A stretch of 64,000 bases of DNA, taken from positions 248,001-312,000 of the forward strand of contig NZ_LZRU01000009.1 of the NCBI RefSeq assembly GCF_002159085.1, in the 5' to 3' direction. Positions 59,172 through 64,000 of the stretch are shown here, in pieces. The DNA is from Thermobacillus sp. ZCTH02-B1. GTDB taxonomy: Bacteria; Bacillota; Bacilli; Paenibacillales; Paenibacillaceae. A model generated the notes under the pieces. It worked only from the letters and a program-made list of their open reading frames with translations, ran no database searches and was not told where the DNA came from. The translations under genes were made by a program, and so were the position numbers. Numbering within the stretch: the stretch's first letter is position 1; each line of letters begins with the position of its first letter.

Positions 59172-59982
59172 AGAGGTGGGCTTCCGCCGGCGCCATGAGG
59201 CGCAGCGGAAGATGCGACGTGCCGTATCCGCAGCTAACGAACAGCCAGGGGCCGTCCGAGCCCCCGGTTTTCGTGCGCCGCGGCGGGGTCCGCCAGCCGC
59301 GCAGATATCGGAGATGTCCCCGGGCCAGCGGTCCGACGAGCGGCAGCACGATTTGGCCGCCGTGCGTATGGCCGGCCAGGATGAGATCCGTCCTGTAGAG
59401 ATCCCTCGCCGTCATGCGCTCGACGATCAGCGGGTCGTGCGCCAACAGGATCGTGCAGGACGTCTGCCGGTCCGGTATGCCGCGCAGCGCGGCCCGGACG
59501 TCATCCCTGCCCGAACTCGGATCGTCGACGCCGGCCAGCCGAATCGATTGTACGCCGCGGCGGATGACGCGCGACTCGTTCCGCAGCAGCGTGACCCGCT
59601 CTTCCCGCAGCAGCCTGGCCAGCGCTTCGGCGTCCTCGTCGTAATCGTGGTTGCCGAACACCATGAAGACCGGCGCGATGCCGGCCAGCAGCCTTGCGTT
59701 TTCCCGGACCCGGGAGAACGGCACGCCGCGCTCCGTCAGATCGCCGCCGATGAGCACGAGGTCCGCGCCGCCCCCCTCTCCGGCGAGGAGCCCGAGGAGC
59801 GGCCGGACGGTCCGCCGGTGCACGTCGCTGATGAAGAGAATGCGGAAGCCGTCGAACGCGGCGGGAAGCCGGGGAAGCGCAACCTCCTCCCGGCGCAGCC
59901 GCACGCGGTACGCCTCGCGGACCATGGCGGCCCCGAGTCCCGCGCACGCGGCGGCCGCGGCTGCGGCTATCCACACGATCAC
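59119..59982 (-). CDS. Membrane-anchored metallophosphoesterase
   Basis: 287 residues from a GTG at 59982 (GGAGG, 8-nt spacing); an ATG at 60021 has no ribosome site. One N-terminal hydrophobic helix (IVWIAAAAAAACAGLG) is followed by a calcineurin-like domain. The motifs are ISDVHRR, LIGGDLTERG, VFGNHDYDED, LLAHDP and LAGHTHGGQ. It belongs to the YkuE/UDP-diacylglucosamine-like group; the substrate is unknown. Its 3' 53 nt overlap the deacetylase gene on the other strand. Confidence 0.9.
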   Translation of the reverse strand: MIVWIAAAAAAACAGLGAAMVREAYRVRLRREEVALPRLPAAFDGFRILFISDVHRRTVRPLLGLLAGEGGGADLVLIGGDLTERGVPFSRVRENARLLAGIAPVFMVFGNHDYDEDAEALARLLREERVTLLRNESRVIRRGVQSIRLAGVDDPSSGRDDVRAALRGIPDRQTSCTILLAHDPLIVERMTARDLYRTDLILAGHTHGGQIVLPLVGPLARGHLRYLRGWRTPPRRTKTGGSDGPWLFVSCGYGTSHLPLRLMAPAEAHLFTLRSLRRHPDPPSESR

Positions 59983-60017
59983 GTAACGTTCCTCCTTCCT
60001 CCCGCGCGGCCGTCCGG

Positions 60018-60272
60018 TCATCCGCCGTTTTCGTAAATCCAGTGTCCGTACATGAGCAGCCCTACCATCAGCGCCAGAAACAGCACGATGAGCGAATTGT
60101 AGAACCAGCGCGCAATCTGGATCCTGCTGGACGGAAACTTCACCCGGCGCGGCGGCAGCGGAGGCGTCTCCCGATCCGGTCCGTCCGCGCGGTCGTCCGG
60201 CGCGAAGCGCGCCGGGGAAGCCGAATCCGGCCCCCTTTTCCCCAACCGGAAATCATCCCGTCTCTCTCTCAT
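60018..60272 (-). CDS. Small single-span membrane protein
   Basis: 84 residues from ATG 60272, which overlaps the CPBP stop (ATGA) and follows GGAGGG by 5 nt. The first 50 residues are polar and basic with a Pro-rich stretch (ETPPLPPRRVKFPSSR). One membrane helix (about 58-77, SLIVLFLALMVGLLMYGHW) lies near the C-terminus. It is co-transcribed with the CPBP gene. No family was recognised. Confidence 0.7.
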   Translation of the reverse strand: MRERRDDFRLGKRGPDSASPARFAPDDRADGPDRETPPLPPRRVKFPSSRIQIARWFYNSLIVLFLALMVGLLMYGHWIYENGG

Positions 60273-60862
60273 GATTCCCTCCGAAACCGAATCATCAGAC
60301 CGCCCGCCGCGTCGATCAGGAAATGCGCCGTGATCGGCGCCCACAGCGTGCCGGTCTCGATCAGGATCCATCCGAGCCCGTAACTGGTCAGAAAGACAAG
60401 GCCCGTCGGAATCCAGTGCTTCAGATAGCGGACATGGATCGCCGCGAACAGAATGCTGGTCCAATAGGTGCCGATATGATGCTGCACCGCGCCGCGGAAC
60501 AGCAGCTCCTCGCACAGCGCGGCGGTCGCCGCGATGACCAGGATGTGCCAGATCGGCCGGCTGCGGAACAGCCGCTCGTTCACGCCCCCGTCGTCCGCCG
60601 CCTCTTCGGGCATCCACCGCTCCGCGATCAGATTGACGGCAAGGGCGGCGGCAGCCAGCAGGACACCCCAATACAGAAAGTTCGGGCCGTCCGGCAGGCC
60701 GAGCAGCGCAATCGGGTTCCGGCCCTGAAAAATCAGCCAGCACATTCCGATAATAAACATAAGGGCTTGCGTCGCGTACAGATTGATCAGCAGCATCCGG
60801 TCGTCCAGCTCGTCGATGGTGACGCGCCGCATTTTGAAGTCTCGCAGGTTGAATTTTTTCAT
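60269..60862 (-). CDS. CPBP-family intramembrane metalloprotease
   Basis: 197 residues. About six membrane helices. The Abi/CPBP motifs are CEELLFRGAVQ near 116 (Glu-Glu and Arg), SILFAAIHVRYLKHW with the first conserved His, and LWAPITAHFLIDAAG with the second. Related proteins process prenylated proteins or act in bacteriocin self-immunity. It is divergent from the plus-strand gene at 60958. The substrate is unknown. Confidence 0.88.
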   Translation of the reverse strand: MKKFNLRDFKMRRVTIDELDDRMLLINLYATQALMFIIGMCWLIFQGRNPIALLGLPDGPNFLYWGVLLAAAALAVNLIAERWMPEEAADDGGVNERLFRSRPIWHILVIAATAALCEELLFRGAVQHHIGTYWTSILFAAIHVRYLKHWIPTGLVFLTSYGLGWILIETGTLWAPITAHFLIDAAGGLMIRFRRES

Positions 60863-60957
60863 CGTTCGACCGCCGGTTTCCTTTTTCGTGGTTTTTCCCC
60901 TCTACGGGAGGACGCTTATCTCTTATCTCTATCATACATGGTGCGAAGGAGTCTGTC

Positions 60958-61860
60958 ATGGAAAAGCGATTGCCACGGACGGAATTGCTGTTCAGCCTCG
61001 TATTCGTGTTCACGTTGGCCGTAGCCGTTGCCGCCTTCTTCCTGGGCATGAAAATCGGCGTGGAACAGACCGAAGCGCGGTATGCGCCGAAGCTGGAAGC
61101 AGCGGATCGGCCGGCCGTTACGGACTATCAGCAGCAGGATCTCCTGTCGTATTACTATACGGTCTATCAGCCGTTCCGTTCCTTTGCGGCCGAATGGGTC
61201 CGGGAAGCGTCGAAGATGAAAACCGGACAGACGGCGAACCCTTCCGGCCGGCTCAAGGCGATGGCCGACGCCGCGGACGAACGCTACCGGGAAGCGCGGG
61301 CTTCGGACATGCCCGCGAACGCGCCGCTGCTCGTCGACGCCCAGACGAACGTGCTGAAGAGCCTGAAGCTCTTCTCCAAGACGTTCAGCCGGTATGCGGG
61401 GGAAAGCGGAACCGCGCAGGACATCATCCGCCGGATCGGCGCGGACGAACTCTACCGCGAAGCGCTGGATTACGCGCTCCTCGCGGAGCGGCAATATTAT
61501 GAAGCCATGGTGCTGTGGGGCGCCTCCCTCGACCCCGACTTCCCGAACCGGATTCCGGACGGTTCGGGTCTTCCGGTCGAGATCTGGAAGAGCCAGCCGC
61601 TGCTCGTCAAGAACGCGGTCGCGGCCGGCTATCTCCGGGAGCACCGGATGCTTCGGGATTACCACCCGCACGATTTGACCGCCCGGGTCGACTACTTCTT
61701 CGAATCCGGCCAGGCGAACGGGTTCAAGATCGGCACCGTGGACGAAGCCGTGGACATCCTCCTGCGAACCGACGCCGTCCGCAGCGGCGATTTCCTCGAG
61801 CGGCGGGCCTCCTACGGCGAGGGCGAACTGCTTCCGCAGCTTCCGATGTTCGGCGGCTGA
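60958..61860 (+). CDS. Hypothetical protein with N-terminal membrane anchor
   Basis: 300 residues from ATG 60958 with GAAGGAG upstream. One hydrophobic helix (about 10-30, LFSLVFVFTLAVAVAAFFLG) is followed by a helical, predominantly polar extracytoplasmic domain with many Ala, Leu and aromatic residues (YYYTVYQPFRSFAAEWVREA, LDYALLAERQYYEAMVLWG). No enzymatic motif is visible. It precedes serA by 220 nt. I do not recognise the family. Confidence 0.75.
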   Translation: MEKRLPRTELLFSLVFVFTLAVAVAAFFLGMKIGVEQTEARYAPKLEAADRPAVTDYQQQDLLSYYYTVYQPFRSFAAEWVREASKMKTGQTANPSGRLKAMADAADERYREARASDMPANAPLLVDAQTNVLKSLKLFSKTFSRYAGESGTAQDIIRRIGADELYREALDYALLAERQYYEAMVLWGASLDPDFPNRIPDGSGLPVEIWKSQPLLVKNAVAAGYLREHRMLRDYHPHDLTARVDYFFESGQANGFKIGTVDEAVDILLRTDAVRSGDFLERRASYGEGELLPQLPMFGG

Positions 61861-61934
61861 AGGGCGGCACACTCCCTCCCCGGCTTGTCGCCAAATTTTC
61901 AAATTTTGACCCTGCGTTTGTCCCGATGCGAGAA

Positions 61935-61963
61935 TTGCGTTAATTCGTCGTTTAATATAAAAT
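61935..61963 (+). promoter_or_regulatory. Sigma-A promoter of serA
   Basis: TTGCGT (61935-61940), a 17-bp spacer and TAAAAT (61958-61963) in an AT-rich stretch, giving a leader of about 110 nt. Confidence 0.65.
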
Positions 61964-61970
61964 AATGAAA

Positions 61971-62050
61971 GCCTGCAAACCACAGCATCGTGTGAGCCGA
62001 AACTCTCGTCCGGACAGGCAATAGGCGACGGGCGGGGGTTTCCTTGTTTT
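61971..62050 (+). promoter_or_regulatory. Structured serA leader (possible attenuator or riboswitch)
   Basis: GAAACTCTCGTC (61999-62010) can pair with GGCGGGGGTTTC (62031-62042) over 12 contiguous pairs including four G-T, followed by CTTGTTTT, as in a weak intrinsic terminator. GCCTG (61971-61975) can instead pair with CAGGC (62015-62019), enclosing the first arm. The two folds compete. No known riboswitch core was recognised. Confidence 0.45.
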
Positions 62051-62080
62051 GCAAATCGTCACGGGAGGTTCTCAGGGGGC

Positions 62081-63670
62081 ATGTTCAAGGTTCTCGTCAT
62101 GGATTCGATCAGCGATCAGGGCATCCAACTCCTGATCGACGCGGAAGACGTGACCGTCGACAAGAAGTCGGGCCTGAGCGAAGACGAGCTCGTCGCCGTC
62201 ATCGGCGAATACGACGCATTGCTCGTGCGCAGCCAGACGAAGGTCACCGCCCGGGTGCTGGAGGCCGGAAAGAAGCTGAAGGTGGTCGGCCGTGCCGGCG
62301 TCGGCGTCGACAACATCGATCTCGCGGCCGCGACCGAGCGCGGCATCGTCGTCATCAACGCGCCGGACGGCAACACGATCACGACCTGCGAGCACACGTT
62401 CGCGATGATGCTGGCGCTGGCCCGCCACATTCCGCAAGCCTACGCCAAGACGATCTCCGGCGTGTGGGACCGCAAGTCGTTCGTCGGCGTCGAGCTGCGC
62501 AACAAGAAGCTCGGCATCCTCGGCATGGGCCGGATCGGCAGCGAGGTGGCCATCCGGGCGAAGGCGTTCGGCATGGAAGTGCTGGGCTACGACCCGTACC
62601 TGACCGAGGAGCGCGCGGACAAGCTTGGCGTCAAAATCTCCACCATCGAAGAGATCGTCCGCACGGCGGACTTCATCACGGTGCATACCCCGCTCACGCC
62701 GGAGACCCGGCACATGATCTCGCGTCCGCAATTCGAGATCATGAAGCCGGGCATGCGCATCATCAACTGCGCGCGCGGCGGCATCATCGACGAGCAGGCG
62801 CTCATCGAGGCGATCGACGCCGGCATCGTGGCGGGCGCGGCCTTCGACGTGTTCGAGACCGAACCGCCGTCGCCGGATCATCCGTTCCTTCACCATCCGA
62901 AAATCATCGTCACGCCGCACCTCGGCGCGTCGACGGTCGAAGCCCAGGAAAACGTGGCGATCGACGTCTCGGAACAGGTACTGCACATCCTGCGCGGCGA
63001 GCCGTTCAAAAACGCGGTGAACATGCCCTCGATCCCGTCCGAAGTGCTGAGCAAGCTGCAGCCCTACTACCCGCTCACCGAGAAGCTCGGCAAGGTCGCG
63101 GCCCAGCTCGCGGAGGGCGCGGTGGAAGAAATCAGCATTAGTTATTCGGGCGAAATCGCCGACATCGACACGTCTTCCCTGACCCGCTCGGTCGTCAAGG
63201 GCGTGCTGTCGCATCATCTCGGCGACGATCAGGTCAACCTGGTGAACAGCCTGCATCTCGCGAAGACGCGCGGCGTCTCCATCACATCGAACAAATCGTA
63301 CGCGCACAAGGGCTTTACGAACCTGATCACGGTCAAGCTGCGCACGAAGCGCGAGGAGCGTCTTGTGTCCGGCACGCTGCTGAACGGACTCGGCTCGCGC
63401 ATCGTCCAGATCGATCAGTTCCCGGTGGACGTCGCGCCGGAAGGCAACCTCGTGCTGATCAGCCACCACGACAAGCCGGGCATCATCGGCCGCGTCGGCA
63501 CGATCCTCGGCTCGAACGACATCAACATCGCGACGATGCAGGTCGGCCGCAAGCTGGTCGGCGGCGAGGCGATCATGGTGCTGACCGTCGACAAATCCGT
63601 GCCGAAGGACGTGCTGGCCGAAATCTCCCGGCTGCCGGATCTGAAGAACGCGAAGGAAATTCACGTCTGA
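62081..63670 (+). CDS. serA: D-3-phosphoglycerate dehydrogenase (long form with ACT domain)
   Basis: 529 residues. It oxidises 3-phosphoglycerate, the first step of serine synthesis. The substrate domain has LVRSQTKVTARVLEAGKKLK and VGRAGVGVDNID. The NAD site is GILGMGRIGSEVA near 147. The catalytic Arg, Glu and His are in NCARGGIIDE, DVFETEPP and PHLGASTVEAQ. An allosteric-substrate domain (about 320-440) and a C-terminal ACT domain (VLISHHDKPGIIGRVGTILG) follow, allowing serine feedback. It lies beside resE-like sequence as in B. subtilis. Confidence 0.98.
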   Translation: MFKVLVMDSISDQGIQLLIDAEDVTVDKKSGLSEDELVAVIGEYDALLVRSQTKVTARVLEAGKKLKVVGRAGVGVDNIDLAAATERGIVVINAPDGNTITTCEHTFAMMLALARHIPQAYAKTISGVWDRKSFVGVELRNKKLGILGMGRIGSEVAIRAKAFGMEVLGYDPYLTEERADKLGVKISTIEEIVRTADFITVHTPLTPETRHMISRPQFEIMKPGMRIINCARGGIIDEQALIEAIDAGIVAGAAFDVFETEPPSPDHPFLHHPKIIVTPHLGASTVEAQENVAIDVSEQVLHILRGEPFKNAVNMPSIPSEVLSKLQPYYPLTEKLGKVAAQLAEGAVEEISISYSGEIADIDTSSLTRSVVKGVLSHHLGDDQVNLVNSLHLAKTRGVSITSNKSYAHKGFTNLITVKLRTKREERLVSGTLLNGLGSRIVQIDQFPVDVAPEGNLVLISHHDKPGIIGRVGTILGSNDINIATMQVGRKLVGGEAIMVLTVDKSVPKDVLAEISRLPDLKNAKEIHV

Positions 63671-63774
63671 CGCCGGAAAGCGAAGGAATGGGTCCCACCC
63701 GGCCGCTCCCGGAGCGAAAGGCACCGCCAGGAACGCGGGAAAACGCCTGCGCCGGCCGGAAGCGGAACGAAAGA

Positions 63775-63817
63775 GGGCCTGAACCGCTCCCCCTGCATCC
63801 GGGGGCGGTTCAGGCCC
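63775..63817. terminator. Bidirectional terminator between serA and the histidine kinase
   Basis: A 17-bp stem with one bulged T (63775-63793 with 63801-63817) followed by TTCCTGTT on the plus strand and by CTCTTTCGTT on the minus strand. It sits between convergent genes, about 105 nt after the serA stop. Confidence 0.88.
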
Positions 63818-63882
63818 TTCCTGTTCCACGACCAACAAGAATAGGCGCTAATAGGCGCTCCGATTCGACGCGAACCGAAGCA

Positions 63883-64000
63883 TCAGGCTTGCGCCGGTTC
63901 GACGGGAAGCAGCATCGTGAACGTCGTGCCCCGCCCGACCTCGCTCTCCACGCCGATCCGGCCGCGGTGCGCCTCGACGATGTTCTTCACGATCGCAAGT
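63883..64000 (-). CDS. Sensor histidine kinase, C-terminal fragment (ResE-like)
   Basis: Only the last 39 codons lie in the window, ending in TGA at 63883. [20 protein letters not shown] and [11 protein letters not shown] are the G2 box and final strands of a HATPase_c domain. A kinase next to serA suggests ResE, the redox sensor adjacent to serA in B. subtilis, but the sensor part is outside the window, so the identity is not proven. Confidence 0.85.
   Translation of the reverse strand, partial: LAIVKNIVEAHRGRIGVESEVGRGTTFTMLLPVEPAQA

Noticed and set aside
63840..63860. Short tandem duplication ATAGGCGCT next to the serA terminator
   Set aside because: Two 9-bp copies only, next to no regulatory signal. 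It is within chance expectation and too short to interpret.
1..64000. Mobile elements, prophage, attachment sites, CRISPR arrays or toxin-antitoxin pairs
   Set aside because: I looked for transposase, integrase, cas and paired small toxin/antitoxin genes and for long inverted or direct repeats, and saw none. Gene order is chromosomal and syntenic with B. subtilis throughout.

Overview
The window is a GC-rich (roughly 65% by eye, not computed) chromosomal segment of an endospore-forming Bacillota. The high GC, the gene order and the sporulation set (spoIVA, spoVIF, ypeB, ypjB) point to the family Paenibacillaceae (Paenibacillus, Cohnella or Thermobacillus type). The species cannot be fixed from this sequence. 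Gene order follows the Bacillus subtilis dinG-panBCD-birA ... trp ... spoIVA ... serA region closely. Almost everything lies on the minus strand. Only ypjC, a polysaccharide deacetylase, a membrane-anchored unknown and serA are on the plus strand. No insertion sequence, prophage, CRISPR array or resistance island was seen.

Regions, in window order. (1) 1-12.5 kb: a housekeeping run read right to left, ypjD-TPR-dapB-mgsA-bshB1-bshA-cca-birA (lysine/peptidoglycan precursors, methylglyoxal, bacillithiol, tRNA CCA ends, biotin ligase). It is followed by panB-panC-panD with a terminator in its leader, a TPR protein, and dinG cut by the window edge. (2) 12.6-21.7 kb: ypjC, ypjB, ypjA; the menaquinol:cytochrome c reductase operon qcrABC; ypiF, an IDEAL protein, an unrecognised 413-residue protein, a histidine phosphatase, and an ECF sigma/anti-sigma pair. 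(3) 22-34 kb: aromatic amino acid genes aroC-aroB-aroH, then trpEDCFBA-hisC-tyrA behind its own promoter. The trp leader carries a TRAP-binding site and an intrinsic terminator, and the TRAP gene mtrB lies 11 kb away in the same window. trpG and the EPSP synthase gene are not in this cluster.

(4) 34-42.3 kb: a 52-residue small gene, cheR, ndk, and a menaquinone cluster hepS-menG-ubiA-ubiX-mqnA-hepT. The presence of mqnA indicates the futalosine route. Then come a membrane-anchored unknown, mtrB, a tRNA-Pro(GGG) and hup. (5) 42.4-53 kb: spoIVA, a YphF-type lipoprotein, a nucleotidyltransferase-like protein, a ferredoxin, a DUF2768 protein, spoVIF, gpsA, plsY, der, yphA, ypfD (S1 repeats), plsC and cmk. 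(6) 53-61.9 kb: ypfB, ypfA (PilZ), ypeB without its usual partner sleB, a zinc-ribbon protein, prsW, mecA with a stop codon that removes its conserved C-terminus, a deacetylase, a phosphoesterase, a CPBP protease and small membrane proteins. (7) 62-64 kb: serA behind a structured leader, and the last residues of a histidine kinase (resE-like).

The signals most worth a second look are a small low-GC transcription unit at 22.03-22.14 kb with a consensus promoter and terminator; the TRAP-controlled trp leader; the lack of any ATG/GTG/TTG start for cmk; the truncated mecA; the loss of the first nucleotide-binding glycine in GpsA; and the structured serA and pan leaders.
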